From positions 6,172,501 to 6,236,500 of the forward strand of contig NZ_JAJSOO010000001.1 of the NCBI RefSeq assembly GCF_029428875.1: a DNA stretch of 64,000 nt. Reading direction: 5' to 3'. The position numbers and the translations under genes were made by a program. This DNA is from Streptomyces sp. JH34 (GTDB lineage Bacteria; Actinomycetota; Actinomycetes; Streptomycetales; Streptomycetaceae). This document shows positions 41,846 to 48,773 of this stretch, in pieces (position 1 is the first letter of the stretch; every line of letters begins with the position of its first letter). The notes under the pieces are model-generated. The model was given only the letters and a program-made list of their open reading frames with translations, ran no database searches and had not been told where the DNA came from.

Positions 41846-42634
41846 TCAGTCCTTCTCGACCGTCGCCTTCTCGACCGTGACGGTCTTCTTCGGAGCACCG
41901 TCACCCGCCCCCTCGGCGACACCCGCCTCGGCGACCTTCTTGACGGCCTTCAGACCCGCGTCGTCCATCGTGCCGAACGGCGTGTAGCTGGGCGGCAGTT
42001 TGGTGTCCTTGTAGACCAGGAAGAACTGGCTGCCGCCCGTTCCCGGCTGGCCGGTGTTCGCCATCGCGACGGTGCCCGCGGGGTACGTCACGGAGCCGTC
42101 GGCGCCCGCCTTGCCCAGCGCGGTCAGATTCTCGTCCGGGATCGTGTAGCCGGGGCCACCCGTGCCGTCGCCCTTCGGATCGCCGCACTGGAGGACGAAG
42201 ATGCCTTCCGTGGTCAGCCGGTGACACTTCGTGTTGTCGAAGTACCCCTTGTCCGCCAGGGCCTTGAACGAGTTCGTGGTGTGCGGGGTCTTCGCCGCCT
42301 CCATCGCGATGCCGATGTCGCCCTGGCTCGTCCTGAGCGACATCGTGTACGAGGCCTTCTTGTCGATCTCCATCGCGGGCTCGGGAGCACTGCTCTCGCT
42401 CTCCGAGGGCGACGGGGTCGGGCTCGCGCTCGCGGCGGCGTCCGCGGAGTTCTTCGTGTCGTCCCCGTCGAGCGAGAGGTACGCGCCCGCCCCGATGACC
42501 GCCACCACGGCCACCGACGAAGCGATGATCACCGTGAGACGCCTGGTCCTCCGGCGCGCTTCCTCCCGGCGCTGCTGCTGCCGCTCGAACTTCTCCCGGG
42601 CGAGCTGCCGTCGCCGCTGATCGCTGCTGACCAC
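41846..42634 (-). CDS. Membrane-anchored cyclophilin-type peptidyl-prolyl isomerase
   Basis: The product is 262 residues. A very basic, Gln/Arg-rich cytoplasmic N-terminus is followed by one membrane helix (LTVIIASSVAVVAVIGAGAYL), an acidic/Ser-rich linker and a cyclophilin domain from about residue 95. Recognisable parts are TSQGDIGIAMEAAKTPHTTNSF, CHRLTTEGIFVLQCGDPKGDGTGGPGYTIPDE (the active-site Arg and Gln region) and VAMANTGQPGTGGSQFFLVYKD. The enzyme domain would lie outside the membrane and assist folding of exported proteins. It starts with GTG 42634 after AAGGAG. It is divergent from the metallo-hydrolase gene over 149 bases. Confidence 0.93.
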   Translation of the reverse strand: MVSSDQRRRQLAREKFERQQQRREEARRRTRRLTVIIASSVAVVAVIGAGAYLSLDGDDTKNSADAAASASPTPSPSESESSAPEPAMEIDKKASYTMSLRTSQGDIGIAMEAAKTPHTTNSFKALADKGYFDNTKCHRLTTEGIFVLQCGDPKGDGTGGPGYTIPDENLTALGKAGADGSVTYPAGTVAMANTGQPGTGGSQFFLVYKDTKLPPSYTPFGTMDDAGLKAVKKVAEAGVAEGAGDGAPKKTVTVEKATVEKD

Positions 42635-42783
42635 CGGATGGTCTCCTTGTGCGTCGTGTGATCGGACCTGGAATGCCCGTACGGTATATGGGTTAGCTGT
42701 GGAATGAGGAGCGCCGGTAGTCTCTGGTCTGCCGCGTTCCCCTCCGCGGCCCTCCTCGTCGGACGAAAAACCTAAGGACGATC

Positions 42784-43470
42784 GTGCTCATTGCCGGGTT
42801 CCCCGCCGGGGCCTGGGGGACCAACTGCTATCTGGTCGCCCCCGCCGCAGGCGAGGAGTGCGTGATCATCGACCCGGGCCACCAGGCCGCCCAGGGCGTC
42901 GAGGAAGCGCTGAAGAAGCATCGGCTCAAGCCCGTCGCCGTCGTCCTCACCCATGGCCACATCGACCACGTCGCCTCGGTGGTCCCCGTGTGCGGAGCCC
43001 ATGACGTCCCCGCCTGGATCCACCCCGAGGACCGCTACATGATGAGCGACCCCGAGAAGGCGCTGGGACGCTCCATCGGGATGCCGCTGATGGGCGAGCT
43101 GACCGTCGGCGAGCCGGACGACGTGAGGGAACTGGCCGACGGCGCGGCGCTGAAGCTGGCGGGCATGGAGTTCGGCGTCGCGCACGCACCGGGCCATACG
43201 AAGGGGTCGGTGACGTTCCGGATGCCCGAGGTCGCGGACGTGCCGCAGATCCTCTTCTCGGGCGACCTGCTCTTCGCCGGCTCCGTCGGACGCACCGACC
43301 TGCCCGGCGGCGACCACGCCGAGCTGCTCGAGTCCCTGGCCCGTGTGTGCCTGCCGCTCGACGACTCGACCGTGGTGCTGTCCGGCCACGGCCCCCAGAC
43401 GACCATCGGCCGCGAGCGCGCCTCCAATCCGTACCTGCACGGACTGGACGCGCCCCGCCGAGGAATGTGA
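42784..43470 (+). CDS. MBL fold metallo-hydrolase (glyoxalase II-like)
   Basis: The product is 228 residues. The metal motif THGHIDH is present (His57, His59, Asp61, His62), with further ligands expected in AHAPGHTKGSV, FSGDLLF and LSGHGPQT. The fold resembles hydroxyacylglutathione hydrolase and related thioesterases; actinomycetes lack glutathione, so the substrate may be a mycothiol thioester or something else. It starts with GTG 42784 and ends 15 bases before hisS, likely in one transcript. Metal residues are complete, and the enzyme class is firm but the substrate is not. Confidence 0.9.
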   Translation: MLIAGFPAGAWGTNCYLVAPAAGEECVIIDPGHQAAQGVEEALKKHRLKPVAVVLTHGHIDHVASVVPVCGAHDVPAWIHPEDRYMMSDPEKALGRSIGMPLMGELTVGEPDDVRELADGAALKLAGMEFGVAHAPGHTKGSVTFRMPEVADVPQILFSGDLLFAGSVGRTDLPGGDHAELLESLARVCLPLDDSTVVLSGHGPQTTIGRERASNPYLHGLDAPRRGM

Positions 43471-43485
43471 CGAGAGAAAAAACCT

Positions 43486-44748
43486 GTGAGCACCTTCCAG
43501 GCCCCCAAGGGCACGTACGACCTGACCCCGCCCCGCTCCGCGAAGTTCCTCGCGGTGCGTGAGGCGATCTCCTCGCCCCTGAAGAACTCCGGCTACGGGT
43601 ACATCGAGACCCCCGGCTTCGAGGACGTCGCCCTGTTCGCCCGGGGCGTCGGCGAGTCCACCGACATCGTGTCCAAGGAGATGTACGCCTTCGAGACCAA
43701 GGGCGGCGACAAGCTCGCGCTGCGTCCCGAGGGCACCGCGTCCGTGCTGCGCGCCGCGCTGGAGGCCAACCTCCACAAGGCCGGCAACCTCCCCGTCAAG
43801 CTCTGGTACTCGGGTTCGTACTACCGCTACGAGCGCCCCCAGGCGGGCCGTTACCGCCACTTCTCGCAGGTGGGCGCCGAGGCCATCGGCACGGAGGACC
43901 CCGCGCTCGACGCCGAGCTGATCATCCTCGCCGACCAGGCGTACCGGTCGCTCGGCCTCACGCAGTTCCGCATCCTGCTGAACTCGCTGGGCGACAAGGA
44001 GTGCCGCCCCGTCTACCGCGAGGCGCTCCAGACGTTCCTGCGGGACCTCGACCTCGACGAGGAGACCCGCCGGCGCATCGAGATCAACCCGCTGCGGGTC
44101 CTCGACGACAAGCGGGCCGACGTCCAGAAGCAGCTGACCGGCGCCCCGATGCTCCGCGACTTCCTCTGCGACGCCTGCAAGGCGTACCACGAGGAGGTCC
44201 GCGACCTGCTGACGGCGGCGGGCGTCGCGTTCGAGGACGACGAGAAGCTGGTCCGCGGCCTCGACTACTACACCCGCACGACCTTCGAGTTCGTCCACGA
44301 CGGTCTGGGCTCCCAGTCCGCGGTGGGCGGCGGCGGGCGCTACGACGGCCTCTCCGAGATGATCGGCGGCCCCGCGCTGCCGTCCGTCGGCTGGGCCCTC
44401 GGCGTGGACCGCACGGTGCTCGCCCTGGAGGCGGAGGGCATCGAGCTCGACATCCCCGCCTCGACCAGCGTCTACGCGGTGCCGCTCGGCGAGGAGGCGC
44501 GGCGCGTGCTCTTCGGCCTCGTCACCGAACTGCGCAAGGCCGGCGTCGCGACGGACTTCGCCTTCGGCGGCCGTGGCCTCAAGGGCGCCATGAAGAGCGC
44601 GAACCGCTCCGGCGCCCGCTACACGGTCGTCGCCGGGGAGCGGGACCTCGCCGAGGGCGACGTCCAGCTCAAGGACATGGAGTCCGGCGAGCAGGAAGCG
44701 GTGGCGGTCGGTGACCTGGTGGCCGTGATCCAGGCGAAGCTCGCCTGA
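43486..44748 (+). CDS. hisS: Histidyl-tRNA synthetase
   Basis: This 420-residue class II synthetase has the opening STFQAPKGTYDLTPPRSAKF, motif 1 in LFARGVGESTDIVSKEMYAF, motif 2 in YSGSYYRYERPQAGRYRHFSQVGAEAIG, the His-binding LRPEGTASVLRA and VRGLDYYTRTTFEF, and a C-terminal anticodon-binding domain (STSVYAVPLGEEARRVLFGL). It charges tRNA-His in the cytoplasm. It starts with GTG 43486, 15 bases after the metallo-hydrolase stop, and is followed by a strong terminator. Confidence 0.98.
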   Translation: MSTFQAPKGTYDLTPPRSAKFLAVREAISSPLKNSGYGYIETPGFEDVALFARGVGESTDIVSKEMYAFETKGGDKLALRPEGTASVLRAALEANLHKAGNLPVKLWYSGSYYRYERPQAGRYRHFSQVGAEAIGTEDPALDAELIILADQAYRSLGLTQFRILLNSLGDKECRPVYREALQTFLRDLDLDEETRRRIEINPLRVLDDKRADVQKQLTGAPMLRDFLCDACKAYHEEVRDLLTAAGVAFEDDEKLVRGLDYYTRTTFEFVHDGLGSQSAVGGGGRYDGLSEMIGGPALPSVGWALGVDRTVLALEAEGIELDIPASTSVYAVPLGEEARRVLFGLVTELRKAGVATDFAFGGRGLKGAMKSANRSGARYTVVAGERDLAEGDVQLKDMESGEQEAVAVGDLVAVIQAKLA

Positions 44749-44766
44749 GCCGACGGCCCGTCCGCC

Positions 44767-44797
44767 TGTGCCCGCCCGGCCCGTCCGGGCGGGCACA
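44767..44797 (+). terminator. Terminator of hisS
   Basis: A 13-bp perfect stem (44767-44779 with 44785-44797) has the loop CCCGT, 18 bases after the stop. Confidence 0.85.
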
Positions 44798-44874
44798 GTC
44801 GCGTCCGGTGCCGTTCGCGCGGCCCGAGAGGGGCCGCGTCAATCCGGTGCGCGCGCATTCATCCTGCGGGGTGG

Positions 44875-44894
44875 CCTCGATCGGGGGAGACCCC
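44875..44894. repeat. Intergenic fragment sharing 13 bases with the pdxT insert
   Basis: CGGGGGAGACCCC (44882-44894) is identical to the 3' half of the segment inserted in pdxT. The left arm is largely lost here, so this may be a decayed copy of the same repeat family. Confidence 0.4.
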
Positions 44895-45192
44895 AGGTTG
44901 TCCGAGACGGCGGGACCGCCCCTGAGCGTTCCCAGCCGCCCAGCCGCGCCCCACAGCCCCTCCGGTGGACGGGAGCCGCAGGTCGGGACCGCCGCGGCGC
45001 GGCCGGGCGGCCATGACACCCACCGGGTCCGCGCGGGCCGGTCGCGCGACGTTGCCGGTGACGCGATCCCGCCCGAGCACCTGACCGGGGACCCCGGCAG
45101 GGAACACCTTTATGCACATCGAACGGATGGCCGTGCCGACGGTGCGGCACAATGACGATGCCCGGCCGGCTACTCAGTGATGGAACGGCGAT

Positions 45193-45828
45193 ATGACGAT
45201 GGCAGCGGTAGACCACCCCTCCTCACAGCAGGACGAGGAACACGGCGCGAAGACCTTCGGCGGCAGTCGCGCGCTCGCACTGCTGCTGGTGATCACGGGA
45301 GCGGCCGGGCTGCTCGCCGCCTGGGTGATCACGATCGACAAGTTCAAGCTGCTCGAGGACCCGAGCTTCACCCCGGGCTGCAGCCTGAACCCGGTGGTCG
45401 CGTGCGGCAACATCATGAAGAGCGAGCAGGCGTCCGCCTTCGGCTTCCCCAACCCGATGCTGGGCATCGCCACCTACTCGGTGGTCATCGGCATCGGCAT
45501 GGCACTCCTCGCAGGTGCCCGCTTCCGCGCCTGGTACTGGCTCGGCCTCAACGCCGGCACGCTGTTCGGCGTCGGCTTCTGCACCTGGCTGCAGTACCAG
45601 TCGCTGTACAACATCAACTCGCTGTGCCTGTGGTGCTGCCTGGCCTGGGTAGCCACGATCTTCATGTTCTGCTACGTCACCACGCACAACATCAAGCACG
45701 GCATCCTGCCCGCCCCCGCCTGGCTGCGGAACACCCTCACCGAGTTCCACTGGGTGCCGCCGGTGCTCTGGATCGGGATCATCGGCATGCTGATCCTGAC
45801 CCGCTGGTGGGACTTCTGGACCAGCTGA
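45193..45828 (+). CDS. Vitamin K epoxide reductase (VKOR) family membrane protein
   Basis: The product is 211 residues with four to five membrane helices. The VKOR cysteine set is complete: the loop pair Cys63 and Cys71 (GCSLNPVVACG) and the active CLWC (Cys145 and Cys148). Bacterial VKOR homologues reoxidise DsbA-like proteins by passing electrons to a quinone, so this is probably the disulfide-generating system of the cell envelope, replacing DsbB. No DsbA-like partner is adjacent. ATG 45193 has GGAACGG before it. It precedes rarA by 44 bases. Confidence 0.93.
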   Translation: MTMAAVDHPSSQQDEEHGAKTFGGSRALALLLVITGAAGLLAAWVITIDKFKLLEDPSFTPGCSLNPVVACGNIMKSEQASAFGFPNPMLGIATYSVVIGIGMALLAGARFRAWYWLGLNAGTLFGVGFCTWLQYQSLYNINSLCLWCCLAWVATIFMFCYVTTHNIKHGILPAPAWLRNTLTEFHWVPPVLWIGIIGMLILTRWWDFWTS

Positions 45829-45872
45829 CGCACCGGGTGGTCCTGTCAGTGGGGTGACATAGGCTTCCTTGC

Positions 45873-47246
45873 GTGGAGCCCGACCTCTTTACCGCAGCAG
45901 CCGAAGACCGCCAGGAGAAGGACCCGTCCAGCAGCCCCCTCGCTGTCCGGATGCGCCCCCGCACACTGGACGAGGTCGTCGGCCAGCAGCACCTGCTCAA
46001 GCCGGGCTCGCCGCTGCGCCGCCTCGTCGGCGAGGGCGGCGGCGGCCCCGCCGGACCCTCCTCGGTGATCCTCTGGGGCCCGCCGGGCACCGGGAAGACG
46101 ACCCTGGCGTACGTGGTCAGCAAGGCCACCAACAAGCGCTTCGTCGAGCTCTCCGCGATCACCGCCGGCGTCAAGGAGGTCCGGGCCGTCATCGAGGGGG
46201 CGCGGCGTGCCACCGGCGGCTTCGGCAAGGAGACCGTCCTCTTCCTCGACGAGATCCACCGGTTCTCCAAGGCCCAGCAGGACTCGCTGCTCCCCGCCGT
46301 GGAGAACCGCTGGGTCACGCTCATCGCGGCCACCACGGAGAATCCGTACTTCTCGATCATCTCCCCCCTGCTGTCGCGCTCCCTTCTCCTCACGCTGGAG
46401 CCCCTCGGCGACGACGACCTGCGCGCCCTGCTGCGCCGGGCCCTGGCCGACGAGCGCGGGCTGGCCGGAGCGGTCGCCCTTCCCGAGGACGCCGAGGCGC
46501 ACCTGCTGCGGATCGCCGGGGGAGACGCCAGGCGGGTGCTGACCGCGCTGGAGGCCGCCGCGGGCGCGGCACTCTCCAAGCACGAGGACGAGATCACGCT
46601 GGAGACCCTCGAGGAGACCGTCGACCGCGCCGCCGTGAAGTACGACCGTGACGGCGACCAGCACTACGACGTGGCGAGCGCCCTGATCAAGTCGATCCGC
46701 GGGTCCGACGTGGACGCCGCACTGCACTACCTGGCCCGGATGATCGAGGCGGGGGAGGACCCGCGCTTCATCGCCCGGCGGCTGATGATCTCCGCCAGCG
46801 AGGACATCGGGCTCGCCGACCCGACGGCGCTGCCCACGGCGGTGGCGGCTGCCCAGGCGGTCGCCATGATCGGCTTCCCCGAGGCGGCGCTCACCCTGAG
46901 CCACGCCACGATCGCGCTGGCGCTCGCCCCCAAGTCGAACGCGGCGACACTGGCGATCTCCGCCGCACAGGAGGACGTGCGCCGGGGACTCGCGGGCCCG
47001 GTCCCGGCCCATCTGCGCGACGGCCACTACAAGGGCGCCGCCAAGCTGGGCCACGCCCAGGGTTACGTCTACCCGCACGACGTCCCCGGCGGCATCGCCG
47101 CCCAGGAGTACGCCCCGGACGCCGTCCGCGGCAGGCGCTACTACGAACCCACGCGGTACGGCGCGGAGGCGCGCTACGCCGACGTGGCCGAACGGGTCCG
47201 TGAGCGGCTCGGCCGCGGTGAGCGGGGCGGTCCGGAGTCCGCGTGA
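45873..47246 (+). CDS. rarA: Replication-associated recombination protein RarA (MgsA-like AAA+ ATPase)
   Basis: The product is 457 residues. AAA+ features: the N-terminal opening PLAVRMRPRTLDEVVGQQHLL, Walker A WGPPGTGKTTL, Walker B LFLDEIHRFSKAQQD, and a sensor/arginine-finger region ATTENPYFSIISPLLSR. The C-terminal tetramerisation part (MISASEDIGLADPTAL, HYKGAAKLGHAQGYVYPHD) is diagnostic for RarA. It acts at stalled replication forks. The gene is often named as an AAA ATPase related to RuvB, but it is distinct. It starts with GTG 45873. Its stop is 10 bases before the convergent DUF2470 gene. Confidence 0.95.
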   Translation: MEPDLFTAAAEDRQEKDPSSSPLAVRMRPRTLDEVVGQQHLLKPGSPLRRLVGEGGGGPAGPSSVILWGPPGTGKTTLAYVVSKATNKRFVELSAITAGVKEVRAVIEGARRATGGFGKETVLFLDEIHRFSKAQQDSLLPAVENRWVTLIAATTENPYFSIISPLLSRSLLLTLEPLGDDDLRALLRRALADERGLAGAVALPEDAEAHLLRIAGGDARRVLTALEAAAGAALSKHEDEITLETLEETVDRAAVKYDRDGDQHYDVASALIKSIRGSDVDAALHYLARMIEAGEDPRFIARRLMISASEDIGLADPTALPTAVAAAQAVAMIGFPEAALTLSHATIALALAPKSNAATLAISAAQEDVRRGLAGPVPAHLRDGHYKGAAKLGHAQGYVYPHDVPGGIAAQEYAPDAVRGRRYYEPTRYGAEARYADVAERVRERLGRGERGGPESA

Positions 47247-47256
47247 CGGCGACGGC

Positions 47257-48090
47257 TCAGCAGGCCGCAGCCTCGAAGAGGGTGTGCATCGCCCGGCGCA
47301 GCTCGCTGACGTCCCGTACCGGACCAGGGAATTCGAACCGGGCGTCGAAGCACGCGTCGCCGTCCTCGACGAACCGCACCCGGAGGCCGAACCGGTCGAC
47401 CGAGACCGGGACGGCGTCGAGCCGGTGCTCGGCGCAGCCGCACTCGCCCCGGTCGCCCAGCAACGCGGACAAGGTCGCCATCTGCTCGCCGTGGGCGGCG
47501 TGCAGATGCTGGAGCAGCTCGGCCTCGTGGCCGACCAGCGGGTCGGCGACGGCGTCCCGGAAGTCCTCAGGCTCCACCTCCTCGAAGCCCCACAGGTCGT
47601 CGACCGACGCCTCCCCGGTCTCCAGCCGGAGCATCATCCGGCCGGGCTGCGCGAGCCCCGGCACGGCGGTGAGCCAGCCGGCGACCCGGGCGCGTCCGCG
47701 GATCCGGTGGGGGACGGAGACCGGAGCGACATCGGTGATCTCGAGCACAGCGGTCAGCTCGTCGCCCTGGGCGTGCGTGGCGGCCCGTACGACCGGTGAA
47801 TCCGCGGGGAATCCGAGGAACAGGTCCCCCTCGGGGCCGATGCTCCTGCTGTCGGGGATCAGGTGGTCCGTGGGGAGCACCGACAGCCCCGGTACGAGCA
47901 GCACGGCGGAGCAGGTACTCTGTACGAGAGTTCGTGTGCGCTCGGCTGCTGACGGCATCCGAGTGTTTTCAAGCCCGCTGGGACGCGGCTGACCACGATC
48001 AGATCGGCCTTCCGTCGTAGCAGCACCTTCAGGTGTGCTGCCGCTGTCTGTGCTGTCCGTGATGTGTGTGGTGTTCCCAGGGCGAGACAT
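47257..48090 (-). CDS. DUF2470 domain protein, iron-regulated heme-oxygenase-like
   Basis: The product is 277 residues. About 45 disordered residues lead into a split beta-barrel-like N-terminal domain (SAAERTRTLVQSTCSAVLLVPG), and the C-terminal DUF2470 domain (about 185-275) contains DAVADPLVGHEAELLQHLHAAHGEQM and the paired Cys of GECGC. DUF2470 is the C-terminal part of HugZ-type heme oxygenases, which release iron from heme, so a heme or iron role is plausible. ATG 48090 has AAGGAG before it. The promoter overlaps a near-perfect DtxR/IdeR-type iron box at 48105-48123, so expression should rise under iron starvation. Confidence 0.85.
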   Translation of the reverse strand: MSRPGNTTHITDSTDSGSTPEGAATTEGRSDRGQPRPSGLENTRMPSAAERTRTLVQSTCSAVLLVPGLSVLPTDHLIPDSRSIGPEGDLFLGFPADSPVVRAATHAQGDELTAVLEITDVAPVSVPHRIRGRARVAGWLTAVPGLAQPGRMMLRLETGEASVDDLWGFEEVEPEDFRDAVADPLVGHEAELLQHLHAAHGEQMATLSALLGDRGECGCAEHRLDAVPVSVDRFGLRVRFVEDGDACFDARFEFPGPVRDVSELRRAMHTLFEAAAC

Positions 48091-48104
48091 GCGATCTCCT
48101 TGAG

Positions 48105-48123
48105 TAAGGTAAGCCTAACCTAA
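48105..48123. promoter_or_regulatory. Iron box (DmdR/DtxR-type operator)
   Basis: TAAGGTAAGCCTAACCTAA agrees at 17 of 19 positions with the DtxR/IdeR consensus TTAGGTTAGSCTAACCTAA. It lies 14 bases upstream of the DUF2470 start codon and 23 bases upstream of the rpsD start on the other side. DmdR1 is the iron repressor of streptomycetes. Confidence 0.9.
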
Positions 48124-48146
48124 CCTACAACGGAGGTCTGGAGAAC

Positions 48147-48761
48147 GTGCCTAACCAGTCGCGTCCCAAGGTCAAGAAGTCGCGTGCCCTCGGCATCGCC
48201 CTGACGCCGAAGGCTGTCAAGTACTTCGAAGCCCGCCCCTACCCGCCGGGCGAGCACGGCCGTGGCCGCAAGCAGAACTCGGACTACAAGGTCCGTCTGC
48301 TCGAGAAGCAGCGTCTGCGTGCGCAGTACGACATCAGCGAGCGCCAGATGGCGCGCGCCTACGACCGCGCCCGTAAGGCCGAGGGCAAGACGGGCGAGGC
48401 GCTGGTCGTCGAGCTCGAGCGCCGCCTCGACGCCCTGGTCCTGCGTTCGGGCATCGCCCGCACCATCTACCAGGCCCGTCAGATGGTCGTCCACGGCCAC
48501 ATCGAGGTCAACGGTGGCAAGGTCGACAAGCCGTCCTTCCGCGTGCGCCCCGACGACGTCGTGCAGGTCCGCGAGCGCAGCCGCTCCAAGGTCCCCTTCC
48601 AGGTGGCCCGTGAGGGTGGTTACGACACCGACGGCGAGACCCCGCGCTACCTCCAGGTGAACCTGAAGGCCCTGGCCTTCCGCCTGGACCGTGACCCGAA
48701 CCGCAAGGAAATCCCGGTCATCTGCGACGAGCAGCTCGTCGTCGAGTACTACGCCCGCTGA
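48147..48761 (+). CDS. rpsD: 30S ribosomal protein S4 (Cys-free N-terminus)
   Basis: The product is 204 residues. S4 core: RLDALVLRSGIARTIYQARQMVVHGHIEVNGGKVDKPSFRV is the S4 RNA-binding domain. S4 nucleates small-subunit assembly on 16S rRNA. The N-terminus (MPNQSRPKVKKSRALGIALTPKAVKYFEARPYPPGEHGRGRK) lacks the four-cysteine zinc motif that marks C+ type S4, so this is a zinc-independent C- form. It starts with GTG 48147 after GGAGGTCTGGAG. As in many actinobacteria it is not in the rpsM-rpsK cluster. It is the divergent neighbour of the iron-box gene. Confidence 0.98.
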   Translation: MPNQSRPKVKKSRALGIALTPKAVKYFEARPYPPGEHGRGRKQNSDYKVRLLEKQRLRAQYDISERQMARAYDRARKAEGKTGEALVVELERRLDALVLRSGIARTIYQARQMVVHGHIEVNGGKVDKPSFRVRPDDVVQVRERSRSKVPFQVAREGGYDTDGETPRYLQVNLKALAFRLDRDPNRKEIPVICDEQLVVEYYAR

Positions 48762-48773
48762 CGCAGGCGTAGC

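Larger units (their letters stand above)
44749..45192. other. 444-base gap between hisS and the VKOR gene; terminator and a short repeat
   Basis: No convincing gene is visible. The gap contains the hisS terminator (44767-44797) and, at 44875-44894, a fragment related to the repeat in pdxT. The A+T-richer last 100 bases before 45193 presumably hold the VKOR promoter. A 22-codon open frame (45113-45181) lies in front of the next gene. Confidence 0.55.

Noticed and set aside
45113..45181. A 22-codon open frame just ahead of the VKOR gene
   Set aside because: It has no convincing ribosome site and no run of regulatory codons. Chance is sufficient.
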